Positions 52,960 through 62,101 are shown, counted from the first letter of the stretch. The stretch: DNA of 64,000 bases from Actinokineospora baliensis (GCF_016907695.1 NZ_JAFBCK010000001.1:5134001-5198000); one strand, 5' to 3'. Made by a program: numbers and translations. The notes: a model not told the origin generated them from the sequence alone.

Positions 52960-53240
52960 CAGGGGAGTGGCGGCGTGGGGCGTGCGCGCCACCCGACATC
53001 GTCGGCCGCCTGGAGACGTGGGGCGTGGCGATGGTGGCCTCGCGGTCCACCGGCGGTTGCGCAGGCGCCGGACCACCCGGCTGACCACCGCCGCCGCCGC
53101 CGTGGTCGCCGTCGCCCTGGTCGGCGGGGTGATCGCCTTGCGGGACACCGCAGGCACCACGTCCACCCCGGCCGCGGGCGGTGCGCCGGTGTCCGCGGTC
53201 GGGGTGACCGGCACCTGGGAGCCGCTGTTCGTGGTCGGCG
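52960..53240 (+). pseudogene. Remnant of a single-TM membrane protein
   Basis: A short stretch reads R-L-R-R-R-R-T-T-R-L followed by a clear TM helix (TAAAAVVAVALVGGVIAL) and a Thr/Pro-rich segment, like the membrane anchor of sigma-factor-associated proteins. There is no good start and the frame dissolves after about 70 residues. Confidence 0.45.
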
Positions 53241-53370
53241 ACTCCCAGGCGCTCCGCCGTGTGGGTGTCGGCCGGGCCGAGGCAGCATGCGGTGCCTATG
53301 TGGTCGTGGCGGCCGGGCGCCGAGAACATCAACGCCCCGCTCTGCGTGACCACGTCATCAGCGACCGGCC

Positions 53371-53630
53371 GTGGCGGCCTCGGAACCGGTGTTCGCCGGA
53401 TTCGGCGGCATGCCCCTGCACCACCGAGCCGATGTCGCCCAGGTGCCCCTCGGCGACAGCACGGCCACCGCGCCGTCCTCGCCCACGGCTGGACCGACCT
53501 GGCCGCCACCGACGGCCCCGTTGTCGACGGCATCAACCACCGAGCGCTGCCCCCGCCGTCATCCACCACGGCGGCGCGGGAACCACCACTGCCGTCGATC
53601 TGCTGGTTTGGCCAGGCCACCTGTGAGGCA
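53371..53630 (+). pseudogene. Glycosyltransferase (GT1) fragment with frameshifts
   Basis: Three pieces of an erythromycin/vancomycin-type glycosyltransferase lie in different frames: PVFAGFGGMP near 53380-53410, AVLAHGWTDLAATDG near 53470-53515, and AVIHHGGAGTTTA near 53550-53590, the last being the nucleotide-sugar-binding signature. Order and spacing are those of an intact GT1 C-terminal domain, so the gene decayed by small indels. N-terminal domain not found. Confidence 0.7.
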
Positions 53631-53662
53631 TCCCGGGGCAACACAACCCCGACGGAGGCGAC

Positions 53663-54097
53663 ATGGTGGATGTCAAGCGCACCTTCACGGTCCGCGCGAG
53701 CCCGGACGCGGTGCTGGACTACCTGCGGGACTTCAGCCGCGCCGAGGAGTGGGACCCCGGCACCGTCTCCTGCAGGCGCCTCGATGACGGGCCCGTGCGG
53801 GTGGGCTCCACGTGGCACAACGTGTCGAAGTTCCTCGGGTCGGAGACCGAGCTCCGGTATGAGCTGACCGTCTCCGAGCCGGGCAGGCTCCAGTTCATCG
53901 GCCGCAACAACACCGCCACCTCCACCGACGACATCCGGGTCGGGCCTGGCGAACGGCCGGGGGAGAGCGCGCTGACCTACCACGCGCACGTCGAGTTCCA
54001 CGGCGCCGCGAAGCTCGCGGCGCCCGTCGCCAAGGTCGCGTTGGAGAAGTTGGGCACCGAGACCGAGCAGAGCCTGACCCGGGTCTTCGGCGGCTAG
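53663..54097 (+). CDS. SRPBCC-family ligand-binding protein
   Basis: 144-residue START-like protein (polyketide cyclase/dehydrase type). The opening strand DVKRTFTVRASPDAVLDYL and the EWDPGTVSCRRLDDGP segment fit the family, and the long C-terminal helix (KVALEKLGTETEQSL) closes the pocket. Ligand unknown. ATG 53663 has GGAGG upstream. It shares its stop CTAG with the convergent gene (four-base overlap). Confidence 0.8.
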   Translation: MVDVKRTFTVRASPDAVLDYLRDFSRAEEWDPGTVSCRRLDDGPVRVGSTWHNVSKFLGSETELRYELTVSEPGRLQFIGRNNTATSTDDIRVGPGERPGESALTYHAHVEFHGAAKLAAPVAKVALEKLGTETEQSLTRVFGG

Positions 54098-54732
54098 CGC
54101 AGCAGGGGCAGACCCGCGAGCAGGCGCTCGTGCAGGGCGTCGCTGTCGACCTCGCCGTCCGGGGTGAGGACCTCGTCGACCAGCAGGTCGGTGATCGGGA
54201 TGCCGGTGTTGTCGACCACGGCGGCCTCGAGGTCGCTGTAGCGGCCGTACGTCGGGTGCACCAGGGCGCCGGACGCGGTGCCGCCGATCTGGTCGGGGGC
54301 GCTCTCGGACAGCCACACCTGCACCGCGGCCCGCAGGTCGCCCTGGAACACCAGGTACTTGTCGGAGTACTCGCCGAAGATCACCTCGGCCGTGGTGTCG
54401 CCGGTGACGACGATCTTCGGGTCGCAGGTGGTGTGCAGCCCGGCCACCGTCAGGTTCCCCAGCACCACCAGCGCCGCGGCGCCGTCGTCCACGTCGTACA
54501 GGCCACCGGTCACGGTCAGGTCGCCGTCGACGATGTACCCGGTGTCCCAGTCGGCGACCTCGGCCCACGGGGCGTCGTCGCCGCTGTTGAGGGAGAAGTT
54601 CCCCTCGACCACGGCCGCGCCGCTGTGCAGGGCGTACTCGCCCTCGTACAAGTTCTGCCAGATCGACCGAGGGAGACCACGCTGCTCGAACAACGCGGTG
54701 GCCTCGGCCCAGGTGATGTGCCGGGTACTCAC
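54094..54732 (-). CDS. Hypothetical protein with beta-solenoid-like middle
   Basis: 212-residue acidic protein without a named family. The centre has repeating short strands with glycine turns (GYIVDGDLTVTGGLY, ALVVLGNLTVAGLH, KIVVTGDTTAEVIFG), as in bactofilin-like or right-handed beta-helix proteins. The N-terminal TWAEATALFEQRG and C-terminal DSDALHERLLAG are helical. GTG 54732 start. It could be a cytoskeletal-type or immunity protein; nothing nearby decides. Confidence 0.55.
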   Translation of the reverse strand: MSTRHITWAEATALFEQRGLPRSIWQNLYEGEYALHSGAAVVEGNFSLNSGDDAPWAEVADWDTGYIVDGDLTVTGGLYDVDDGAAALVVLGNLTVAGLHTTCDPKIVVTGDTTAEVIFGEYSDKYLVFQGDLRAAVQVWLSESAPDQIGGTASGALVHPTYGRYSDLEAAVVDNTGIPITDLLVDEVLTPDGEVDSDALHERLLAGLPLLR

Positions 54733-54786
54733 GGCGGCACCCTATCGGGCCCCACGGCGCGGCTGCGGGGCTGGTCAGGCGGCGCG

Positions 54787-54792
54787 TACAGT
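54787..54792 (+). promoter_or_regulatory. -10 element TACAGT before a leaderless mini-ORF
   Basis: TACAGT, seven bases, then GTG 54800, which opens a six-codon reading frame ending on the start codon of the MEDS gene. Confidence 0.5.
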
Positions 54793-54799
54793 GCTGACC

Positions 54800-54820
54800 G
54801 TGCTGGAGCAGGTGGCATGA
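54800..54820 (+). CDS. Leaderless mini-ORF VLEQVA overlapping the MEDS start
   Basis: GTG 54800 begins seven bases after the -10 box; the six-codon frame ends in TGA at 54818-54820, overlapping ATG 54817 of the next gene (ATGA). A ribosome loaded on the leaderless end could reinitiate directly on the main gene. It also contains GGAGCAGG, which may simply be that gene's ribosome-binding site. Confidence 0.35.
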   Translation: MLEQVA

Positions 54821-55749
54821 GCGGACGCGGCTACGACCACGTCGCGTTGTGCTACGCCGACGACCGCGAACTCCTCGCCTCCGCCGTGCCATTCCTCGCC
54901 GGGGGAGTGGACCGCGGCGACGCCGTCATGATCGCCCTGGACCCCGCCCGCACCGACCTGCTGCTCGACGCGCTGCCCCACCCCGACGCGGTCACCGTGC
55001 TGCAGATCGGCGCCCAGTACGCCCGACCCGCGGGCGCCATCAAGTCCTACAGCGACCTGTTCACCGCCCTCCTCGCCGACGGCGCCCCCGCGATCCGCGT
55101 CATCGGTGAACTCCCCGCGCCCGTCCTGACCACCGCGTGGGACGTGTGGTCGCGCTACGAAGCCGCCGTCAACCACGCCTTCGACCGGTTCCCCGTCAGC
55201 ACCCTGTGCGCTTACGACACCCGCACCACCCCCGCCGCGGTCCTCGACGACGTCGCCCGCACCCACTCGCTGATCGCCCACCCCGACGGCACCCACACGG
55301 CCAACCCCGACTACGTCGACCCACCGACCTTCCTCACCCACACCGCGGCGCCCACACCGCACCCCACCCAGCTCCACCCGCCCGCGCTCGAGCTGCTCAA
55401 CCCGTCACCCACCGACGCCCGCCACGCCGTCGCCGCCGCCAACGCCGACACCCTGCCCCCCGACACCCTCCACGACCTGCTCGTGTCGGTCAGCGAAGCC
55501 GTCACCAACGCCCTGAGCCACGGCACCGCCCCCACCCGCCTGCGGCTGTGGGTCGGCCACGACCACCTCGTCGTCACCGTCCACGACACCGGCCCCGGCC
55601 CCACGGACCCGTTCGCCGGTCTGCTCCCCGCCACCGGCACCACCAGCGGCGGGTACGGACTGTGGATCGCCCACCAGCTCTGCGACCACGTCACCCTCAC
55701 CCGCGACACCACGGGTTTCACCGTCCGCCTCACCATGACCCACCCCTGA
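54817..55749 (+). CDS. MEDS-domain anti-sigma factor kinase
   Basis: 310-residue sensor-output protein. Residues 1-170 form a MEDS domain (YDHVALCYADDRELL start), a sensory module that binds one-carbon or corrinoid-type ligands in some proteins, and 195-305 a HATPase_c/RsbW-like domain with SEAVTNALSHG (N-box), HDTGPGP and GGYGLWIAHQLCD. Such proteins phosphorylate anti-anti-sigma partners. The phosphatase at 33 kb is of the opposing type, but linkage is not implied. ATG 54817. Confidence 0.85.
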   Translation: MSGRGYDHVALCYADDRELLASAVPFLAGGVDRGDAVMIALDPARTDLLLDALPHPDAVTVLQIGAQYARPAGAIKSYSDLFTALLADGAPAIRVIGELPAPVLTTAWDVWSRYEAAVNHAFDRFPVSTLCAYDTRTTPAAVLDDVARTHSLIAHPDGTHTANPDYVDPPTFLTHTAAPTPHPTQLHPPALELLNPSPTDARHAVAAANADTLPPDTLHDLLVSVSEAVTNALSHGTAPTRLRLWVGHDHLVVTVHDTGPGPTDPFAGLLPATGTTSGGYGLWIAHQLCDHVTLTRDTTGFTVRLTMTHP

Positions 55750-55817
55750 CGGACCCTCACCCAGCGTGACCGCCCGCTGGCGCGGTGAGCTTGGCAGGCA
55801 GAGTCAAGAATCCACAG

Positions 55818-55857
55818 CCCCCTCGGCCTAGCGTCCTTCGCACCCGAACCGAGGGGG
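55818..55857. promoter_or_regulatory. Inverted repeat around the importer promoter
   Basis: CCCCCTCGG (55818-55826) and CCGAGGGGG (55849-55857) pair perfectly; between them lies TAGCGT (55829-55834), a possible -10. The right arm includes the ribosome-binding site of the permease gene at 55865. It may be an operator, or part of a terminator for the gene before it. Confidence 0.5.
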
Positions 55858-55864
55858 ACGACGG

Positions 55865-56668
55865 ATGCTCGACTCACTGCACACACTGGAAGTGGTGCGC
55901 CGCAAGACATGGCTGTCCCGGTGGGCCACCGGCGCCATCCTGCTCGCCGCCACCGGGTGGCTCGCGGTCACCGTCATCACCAGCCCCAACCTCGACTGGG
56001 TCGTGGTCGGCCAGTACTTCCTGTCCACCCCCATCATCGAAGGCGTCGGCACCACCCTGCTGCTCACCTTCGCCACGCTGGGTATCGGACTCGTCCTCGG
56101 CGCCGCCCTCGCCATGATGCGCCACGCGCACAACCCCGTCGCCCACGCCGCCGCCTCGGCCTACATCTGGTTCTTCCGCGGCGTCCCCCTGGTCGTCCAG
56201 ATCGTCTTCTGGTTCAACCTCGCCCTGTTGTTCCCCACCCTCGGCTTCGCCGACACCAACACCGTCATCACCCCACTGCTGGCCGCCATGCTCGGCCTCG
56301 GCCTGCACGAAGCCGCCTACCTCGCCGAGATCATCCGCGGCGGCATCCTCGCCGTACCCCGAGGCCAAGTCGACGCCGCCCTCACCATCGGCATGACCCG
56401 CGCCCAAGCAACCAGGACCATCGTCCTGCCCCAATCCGTGCGGGTCATCCTCCCCGCCCTGGGCAACCAGTTCATCCTCATCCTCAAAGGCACCTCACTG
56501 GTCTCCGTCATCGGCGGCGGCGACCTCATGACCCGCGCCCAACAGGTCTACGGGCAGAACTACCAGGTCATCGCCCTGCTGCTGGTCGCGACCGGCTGGT
56601 ACCTCATCCTCGTCACCGCCGCGGGCCTCGGACAACGCCACCTCGAACGATGGGCAGCGACCTCATGA
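55865..56668 (+). CDS. Polar amino acid ABC importer, permease
   Basis: 267-residue HisM/GlnP-type permease with about five TM helices and the family EAA-type loop ([24 protein letters not shown]). ATG 55865 has GAGGGGG upstream. It heads an operon with the ATPase (ATGA overlap), the binding lipoprotein, an AraC regulator, a cupin and a second AraC-type protein. The permease probably works as a homodimer. Confidence 0.88.
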   Translation: MLDSLHTLEVVRRKTWLSRWATGAILLAATGWLAVTVITSPNLDWVVVGQYFLSTPIIEGVGTTLLLTFATLGIGLVLGAALAMMRHAHNPVAHAAASAYIWFFRGVPLVVQIVFWFNLALLFPTLGFADTNTVITPLLAAMLGLGLHEAAYLAEIIRGGILAVPRGQVDAALTIGMTRAQATRTIVLPQSVRVILPALGNQFILILKGTSLVSVIGGGDLMTRAQQVYGQNYQVIALLLVATGWYLILVTAAGLGQRHLERWAATS

Positions 56669-57456
56669 GCGGCGGACTACGCCTGCGCGGACTGCGCAAA
56701 TCCTACGGCGACCTGCACGTCCTGCGCGGCGTCGACCTCGACGTCGACCCCGGCGAAGTCGTCTGCGTCCTGGGCCCCTCCGGCAGCGGCAAGAGCACCC
56801 TGCTGCGCTGCGCCAACCACCTCGAACCCCTCGACGCCGGGTTCGTCCAGGTCGACGGCGTCCTCGTCGGCTACGAACCCCGCGACGGGCGCCTGCACGA
56901 GAGCAGCGAACGCGCCATCGCCGCCGCCCGCCTGCGCATGGGCATGGTCTTCCAGCAGTTCAACCTCTTCAGCCACCTCACCGCGCTGCGCAACATCACC
57001 CTCGGCCCCACCAAGGTCCTGAGCCGCGACCCCACCCAGGTCGACCGCGAAGCCCGCGACCTGCTCGCCCGCGTCGGCCTCGCCGACCACGCCGACAAAC
57101 TCCCCGCCCAACTCTCCGGCGGCCAACAACAACGCGTCGCCATCGCCCGCGCACTGGCCATGAACCCCGCCGTCCTGCTCTTCGACGAACCCACCAGCGC
57201 ACTCGACCCCGAACTCGTCGGCGAAGTCCTCACCGTCATGCGCGACCTCGCCGACCGCGGCATGACCATGGTCGTGGTCACCCACGAGATCGGCTTCGCC
57301 GCCGAGGTCGCCGACACCGTCGTCTTCATGGACAACGGCGTCGTCGTCGAAACCGGCCCCGCCCACCGCGTCCTGCGCCACCCCGAATCCGACCGCACCG
57401 CGACCTTCCTCGCCCACGTCCGCCGACACCCCGCCCAGGAGACCGACCATGCGTAG
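56665..57456 (+). CDS. Polar amino acid ABC importer, ATP-binding subunit
   Basis: 263-residue GlnQ-type ATPase. Walker A GPSGSGKS (37-44), Q-loop QQFNLF, signature LSGGQQQR (150-157), Walker B LLFDEP (171-176) and H-loop VTHE are all intact. ATG 56665 overlaps the permease stop (ATGA). The next gene starts eight bases before this one ends, so the three transporter genes are tightly coupled. Confidence 0.9.
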   Translation: MSGGLRLRGLRKSYGDLHVLRGVDLDVDPGEVVCVLGPSGSGKSTLLRCANHLEPLDAGFVQVDGVLVGYEPRDGRLHESSERAIAAARLRMGMVFQQFNLFSHLTALRNITLGPTKVLSRDPTQVDREARDLLARVGLADHADKLPAQLSGGQQQRVAIARALAMNPAVLLFDEPTSALDPELVGEVLTVMRDLADRGMTMVVVTHEIGFAAEVADTVVFMDNGVVVETGPAHRVLRHPESDRTATFLAHVRRHPAQETDHA

Positions 57457-58345
57457 ACCCCTCACCGTCCTGGCCGCCGCGGCCCTCGCCCTCGCAGGCT
57501 GCGGCGACCCCGGCGCCACCACCGCACCCAGCGCCGCCCCCACCGACACCGCCACCCCCACCAAAGACCAAGCCCTGCACGACATGCTCCCGCAACGCAT
57601 CAAAGACGCGGGCAAACTCCACGTCGGCACCACCCTGCCCAACCTGCCCTACCTGCTCACCGACGCGAACAACACCATCACCGGCGGCATCACCCCCGAC
57701 GTCGGCCGCGCCGTCGCCGCCAAACTCGGCCTCGGCTACGAGATCGAGAACATCGCCTGGGAAGCCCTCCTGCCCGGCCTCACCGCGGGCCGCTTCGACA
57801 TGGCCGACGACGGCCTGTCCGACACCGCGGAACGCCAACGCGTCGGCGTCTTCGTCGACTACATGCAATCCGCCAGCGTCCTGGTCACCGCCAAAGCCAA
57901 CGAGGGCAAATACAAGGGCGTCGACGACGCCTGCGGCAAACGCATCGCCACCATCCGCGGCACCACCGACGTCCAACACGCCGAAGAGATCTCCCAAGCC
58001 TGCGTCACCAAGGGCAAACCCGCCGCAGAAGCCCGCCAATACCCCACCGCCCAAGACGCCGACCTCGCCCTGCGCTCCGGCCAAGCCGACTTCCAGGTCG
58101 CCGTCACCGAACAGGCCAAATACGCCATCAGCACCCAGAACGCCCCCATCGTGATCGTCTCCGACGACTTCGCCCCCACCTACGTCGGCATGTACCTGCG
58201 CAAAGACGACACCCAACTCGCCCAAGCCCTGCTCGCCGCCCTCAAAGCCCTCAAAGCCGACGGCACGCTCGACCGCATCATCGGCCACTATGGACTCAAG
58301 GCGCTGCCCGAACCCGGCCTCAACCTGGCCACCGCGGGCGGCTGA
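57449..58345 (+). CDS. Polar amino acid ABC importer, substrate-binding lipoprotein
   Basis: 298-residue type-3 solute-binding protein anchored by a lipobox LAGC (15-18, Cys18), followed by a Thr/Pro/Ala linker and the bilobed domain ([41 protein letters not shown]). The ligand is most likely a polar amino acid or a derived compound. ATG 57449 lies within the ATPase gene end. Three cysteines in the domain could give one disulfide. Confidence 0.88.
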   Translation: MRRPLTVLAAAALALAGCGDPGATTAPSAAPTDTATPTKDQALHDMLPQRIKDAGKLHVGTTLPNLPYLLTDANNTITGGITPDVGRAVAAKLGLGYEIENIAWEALLPGLTAGRFDMADDGLSDTAERQRVGVFVDYMQSASVLVTAKANEGKYKGVDDACGKRIATIRGTTDVQHAEEISQACVTKGKPAAEARQYPTAQDADLALRSGQADFQVAVTEQAKYAISTQNAPIVIVSDDFAPTYVGMYLRKDDTQLAQALLAALKALKADGTLDRIIGHYGLKALPEPGLNLATAGG

Positions 58346-58360
58346 ACCCCGGGAGGTGGC

Positions 58361-59230
58361 ATGGCCCGCGCGACCCCGCCGCTACCGCTGCACGAAATCG
58401 AAGTCCCGGTGCCGACCGGCCTCTCGCCCTTCGCCATCGGGACCTTCGACGAGATCGGCTCCTTCACCCGCGCCCGCTTCCCCCACCGCCACGACTTCTA
58501 CGAGATCCTGCACCTCACCGGCGGCGGGGGAGTCCACGTCGTCGACTTCGAGCCCTACCCGATCGAACCGAACTCCCTCTACGTCCTGGCCCCCGGACAA
58601 GTCCACTTCTGGCAGGACACCGAACTCATCCGCGGCCGCGTCCTCGTCTTCGCCGAAGAGTTCCTCCTCGCCCACCCCGGCGGCCTGCTCCCCGCCCCCG
58701 GCGGCAGCCCCCTGCTGCGGCTCACCGGCGACCAGATCCCCCTCGTCGACGGCATCCTCGACGACATCGCCCACGAGTACCGCACCCGCGAACCCGGCTA
58801 CGCCACCATGCTCCAAGCCCACCTGCACATCCTGCTCGTCCAGGTCCAACGCCTGCGCCGCACCCACCCCGACACCCCCACCACCTCAACACTGGTCTGG
58901 CGCTTCACCCGCCTGGCCACCAAACACGCCCTCACCGAACGCTCCGTCACCGCCTACGCCGACCGCCTCGGCATCACCGCCGGACACCTCACCGACCTCG
59001 TCCGCGCCGCCATGGGCACCACCCCCGGCGCCGTCATCCGCGCCGCCCTCGCCCTCGAAGCCAAACGCCTCCTCGCCCAAACCGACCTCAGCGTCGCCCA
59101 GATCGCCCACCGCCTCACCTTCGACGACCCCTCCTACTTCGGCCGCTTCTTCAAACGCGAAACCGGCGAGAGCCCCGGCGACTTCCGCCGCGAAATCCGC
59201 GAAAAGTACCAGATCACCCGAGACCGCTGA
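58361..59230 (+). CDS. AraC-family regulator with cupin sensor
   Basis: 289-residue regulator: N-terminal cupin-like domain (about 35-120; HRHDFYEILHLTGG) and C-terminal AraC double helix-turn-helix (about 190-285; LTERSVTAYADRLGITAGHLTDLV and LSVAQIAHRLTFDDPSYFGRFFK). It sits 15 bases after the binding-protein gene with GGGAGG upstream, and probably activates the transporter operon in response to its substrate. Confidence 0.88.
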   Translation: MARATPPLPLHEIEVPVPTGLSPFAIGTFDEIGSFTRARFPHRHDFYEILHLTGGGGVHVVDFEPYPIEPNSLYVLAPGQVHFWQDTELIRGRVLVFAEEFLLAHPGGLLPAPGGSPLLRLTGDQIPLVDGILDDIAHEYRTREPGYATMLQAHLHILLVQVQRLRRTHPDTPTTSTLVWRFTRLATKHALTERSVTAYADRLGITAGHLTDLVRAAMGTTPGAVIRAALALEAKRLLAQTDLSVAQIAHRLTFDDPSYFGRFFKRETGESPGDFRREIREKYQITRDR

Positions 59231-59293
59231 CTGTCTCCCAGCACGACCGGTTCGTACCTTCGAAACACACCGGATCGAAGGGAAACCGTTGCC

Positions 59294-59731
59294 ATGACAG
59301 GGAAGTACGAGAAGAACATCGTCCGCGCGATGGTCCGCGAGGAACTGCCGAACGAAGGCGTCCTCGCCTACGGCGAAACCGAGGGCGGCACCAGCGGCGC
59401 CCACGCCCTCATCAGCGGCTGGCAGGTCCCCGGCTGCCAGGTCCACATCGCCTACAGCTGGATCTACCAGGTCCCCACCCCCAACCCCTACGTCCTCGAA
59501 CACACCCACGAGTACGACGAGGTCCTGCTCTGGATGGGCTCCAACCCCGACGACATCAACGACCTCGGCGCCGTCGCCGAACTCACCATCGACGGCGAGG
59601 TCTACGAGATCTCCACCAGCGCCTCGGTCTACATCCCCGCGGGCGTCCCCCACTGCCCGCTGGGCTACAAGAGCGTCGACCGCCCCTTCCAGTTCATCGC
59701 CCTGTCCCTGCACCCCGAATACAAGTCGTGA
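59294..59731 (+). CDS. Cupin-like metal-binding protein
   Basis: 145-residue single-domain cupin. Motif 1 reads HTHEYDE and motif 2 has IPAGVPHCP, giving two or three histidines and a glutamate for one metal ion. It may be an enzyme on the compound imported by the transporter or a ligand sensor. ATG 59294 has GAAGGGA upstream. Its TGA overlaps the GTG of the small AraC-type gene. Confidence 0.72.
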   Translation: MTGKYEKNIVRAMVREELPNEGVLAYGETEGGTSGAHALISGWQVPGCQVHIAYSWIYQVPTPNPYVLEHTHEYDEVLLWMGSNPDDINDLGAVAELTIDGEVYEISTSASVYIPAGVPHCPLGYKSVDRPFQFIALSLHPEYKS

Positions 59732-60054
59732 CCCCGCTCCTACGCGACATCCACGACCTCATCGACGCCCGCCTCGCCGACCCAGACCTCACCCCAGCGG
59801 GCATCGCCGCCGCGGTCCACATCTCCACCAGGCAGCTCTACCGCCTCTTCGAATCCGAAGGCACCACCGTCGCCAAATGGATCCGCGACCGCCGCCTCGA
59901 ACGCTGCCGAGCCGACCTCCTCACCGAACCAGCAGGCGTCAGCGCCGTAGGAGCCCGCTGGGGCATCCCCGACTCCTCCTACTTCAGCCGAGCCTTCCGC
60001 CAACGCTACGGCTGCGCCCCCCGCGACTACCGCCGCACCAGCGCAGCCGCCTGA
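59728..60054 (+). CDS. AraC-type DNA-binding domain without a sensor domain
   Basis: 108 residues that are only the AraC double helix-turn-helix (LTPAGIAAAVHISTRQLYRLF and a second one ending YFSRAFRQRYGCAPRDYR). The usual N-terminal AraC_binding domain of about 200 residues is absent: the gene starts at GTG 59728, overlapping the cupin stop. The cupin protein could supply the sensor half in trans. A strong terminator follows. Confidence 0.78.
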   Translation: MTPLLRDIHDLIDARLADPDLTPAGIAAAVHISTRQLYRLFESEGTTVAKWIRDRRLERCRADLLTEPAGVSAVGARWGIPDSSYFSRAFRQRYGCAPRDYRRTSAAA

Positions 60055-60068
60055 CCAGCAACACCGCT

Positions 60069-60113
60069 GTGGTGGGGTACCTGCCAAGCCCTCGCGGGCA
60101 GGTACCCCACCAC
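60069..60113. terminator. Bidirectional hairpin terminator
   Basis: Perfect 17-bp stem (60069-60085 with 60097-60113) and an 11-base loop, between two converging genes (ends at 60054 and 60126). Serves both strands. Confidence 0.85.
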
Positions 60114-60125
60114 CACTGGCTCGGA

Positions 60126-61007
60126 CTACGTGGTCGTCGGTGGCGTGCTGGTGGGGGATGGGGGAGAGGTCGGGGGGATCGGGGGTTGGCCGGTCGGGCC
60201 CGGACCAGGGCCTGGTCCAGGGCCCGGACCGGGGCCCGGGCCTTGGCTGTCGTCGTCGCCGACGGTGGGGTCGGAGAGGTCTAGGGCGATGGCGAAGTTG
60301 GCGGTGAAGGCGTGGGGGGAGTGGCGGCGGGGGTGGAGCAGGAGCTGGTCGCCGCCTTGGCGGTAGATGAAATCGGTGGCGTTGGTGGTGTCGGGCTTGC
60401 CCTTCGCGTTGTACGGGGGCCGCGCCAGGTAAGCCGCGGTGAACTCGTCGGTGAAGTACAGCTGCGAGGTGAACTCGTACGGCTTCCCGTCGGTCCCGGT
60501 CGTGCGGACCTTGATGTGGATGTGCACCGTCCGCCCCCGGTACCAGCCGGGCAACACCGTCGTGAACCGCACCCGGCCACCCCGATCGGTGACCTGCAGA
60601 CCCCGCAGGAACTTCTTGCCCGACGACCCCTCACTCGCGATGTCGGAGTACACCCCCGCCGCGTCGCAGTGCCAGACGTCGACCACCGCGTCCTTCAGCG
60701 GCACACACCGGCGGTCCCGGATCTGCAGCACCGACAGGCCCAACAGCAGCGGAACACCGGGGGAGAAGACCCCGGTCGCCGGATCTGACCTGATGTCGGA
60801 CCGGTTCAACTCCTCGTCCACGAAGTACGGGCCCTCGACCTGCTCAGGCCGGGCCACGCAGTCCACGCAGTCGCCCCCGGCGGGCTCCGGAGCCGCCGTC
60901 GCGACCCCCGTCCCGACCACCGTCAACGCCGCGCCCGCGAACCCCAACAACGCCAACGCGTGGCGCCTGCCCAGGACGCGGCCGACCGGCTCATCGTCAT
61001 CGTGCAT
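60126..61007 (-). CDS. Exported intradiol dioxygenase-like protein (Tat-type signal)
   Basis: 293 residues. Twin arginine at 14-15 in a Tat-like start (GRRHALALLGFAG), cleavage near residue 40, then an intradiol ring-cleavage dioxygenase fold with all four iron ligands in place: Tyr120, Tyr156, His162, His164 (WYRGRTVHIHI). The C-terminus carries a (Gly-Pro)n run of eight or nine repeats and a Pro/Ser/Thr tail, as for a wall-spanning linker. Such secreted dioxygenases act on catechol-type compounds outside the cell. ATG 61007. Substrate unknown. Confidence 0.85.
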   Translation of the reverse strand: MHDDDEPVGRVLGRRHALALLGFAGAALTVVGTGVATAAPEPAGGDCVDCVARPEQVEGPYFVDEELNRSDIRSDPATGVFSPGVPLLLGLSVLQIRDRRCVPLKDAVVDVWHCDAAGVYSDIASEGSSGKKFLRGLQVTDRGGRVRFTTVLPGWYRGRTVHIHIKVRTTGTDGKPYEFTSQLYFTDEFTAAYLARPPYNAKGKPDTTNATDFIYRQGGDQLLLHPRRHSPHAFTANFAIALDLSDPTVGDDDSQGPGPGPGPGPGPGPGPTGQPPIPPTSPPSPTSTPPTTT

Positions 61008-61122
61008 GGTGACAACACCTCACTCACTGTGCCAGTTCGGATACCAGCGGTGAGCAAAGCTAGGGTCGAACCCTGGGCGCCCGGTGTGCGCGAGCTGTGA
61101 GGTCCCTATGTGAACGCCATCC

Positions 61123-61764
61123 TCACTTGCCAGTCAGAACCCGGATGTGCCGCACCCCGACCGCCGCCCGCCGCACCCGGGCCCGCAGCGGCGAATCCGT
61201 GTCCGGCGACAACTCCACCCCGATCGACGCCGCGATCAACTCCACCACCTCCCGCAGCGGCAGCTCATCGGTCCACACGTGCTGCCTGAAACCCGGCTCC
61301 CGCAACCGTTCCAGGCAAAGGTCCAGTTTGGACAACGCGAAAGTCTCCCGCCGTAGCGCCACGGACCGGCCAGCCACCCTGGCGAACGCGTGCCCCAACC
61401 CGCGCTCGGCCAACCGCCCCACGATCGTCTCCCGCTGCGCCAGCAACGCGAAGTGCCGCACATCGTGGCCCAGCGCCCGCAAACCGCCGACAATCTCCTC
61501 GAAGTACGCGGGCTCCACCAACGTCATCGGCGCAACGACCAGACCCTCATGCCGCCGCAACACCAGGTCCAACACCTCGACAACCCCGGACCGCCACGAC
61601 CGCAGGTCCTGGAAGTCCTCCCGCAGCCACGGCGGCATCGCCCGGTGCAACCCGAACCCCACCAACTCCGGATCGCACAACACACTGCCCGCGACCCGCC
61701 GCCGCAACTCCCACGCCGTCTGCGTCTTGCCCACCCCGAACGGCCCGTTCACCCACACCAGCAT
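61123..61764 (-). CDS. TmrB-like AAA ATPase
   Basis: 213-residue P-loop protein with Walker A GPFGVGKT (7-14) and the TmrB pattern DFQDLRSWRSGVVEVLDLV, followed by VVAPMTLVEPAYFEEI. The Bacillus homolog TmrB gives tunicamycin resistance by binding the drug. In actinobacteria the family is common and usually uncharacterised. ATG 61764. No partner gene nearby. Confidence 0.8.
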   Translation of the reverse strand: MLVWVNGPFGVGKTQTAWELRRRVAGSVLCDPELVGFGLHRAMPPWLREDFQDLRSWRSGVVEVLDLVLRRHEGLVVAPMTLVEPAYFEEIVGGLRALGHDVRHFALLAQRETIVGRLAERGLGHAFARVAGRSVALRRETFALSKLDLCLERLREPGFRQHVWTDELPLREVVELIAASIGVELSPDTDSPLRARVRRAAVGVRHIRVLTGK

Positions 61765-62008
61765 GCCGCCGTTCTACCAGCTTTCACTTGATCAACATCT
61801 GGAGGAGTGGGCAAGAGGGGCAGCGCGTCAGGACTGGACCAATCACCGTCAGGGCGTCGCACACGACAAGGGGCCGCCGCGTCGGCGCCCCGGCAGCCCC
61901 GTAGCACCCCGGGTTGCCGTGTTCGGCGAGGCGCGGCGACGAGCCAGCCAGGGGGCAAGCGGCTCGGCGGGCGACATGTGAGAGGTGGGAGCCGCCCAGA
62001 TCGGCACT

Positions 62009-62036
62009 ACTTGACATAATGTAGATTATCAACCAA
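62009..62036. other. dif: Chromosome dimer resolution site (dif-like)
   Basis: 28 bases with the XerC/XerD layout. Read on the minus strand: XerC-type arm TTGGTTGATAA, central six TCTACA, XerD-type arm TTATGTCAAGT. The XerD arm differs from the E. coli dif arm TTATGTTAAAT at only two positions, and the arms are imperfect inverted repeats as required. This marks the likely replication terminus. Confidence 0.85.
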
Positions 62037-62086
62037 ACGGCGACCTGGGCGAACGCGCGTCGAGAGGCCTGTCAGACAGCCCATAT

Positions 62087-62101
62087 ACGTCACTGTGACG
62101 T
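62087..62101. promoter_or_regulatory. 15-base palindrome upstream of the recombinase gene
   Basis: ACGTCAC-T-GTGACGT, a perfect inverted repeat, about 50 bases from the dif-like site and 246 bases before the recombinase start. Could be an operator; the binding protein is unknown. Confidence 0.4.
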
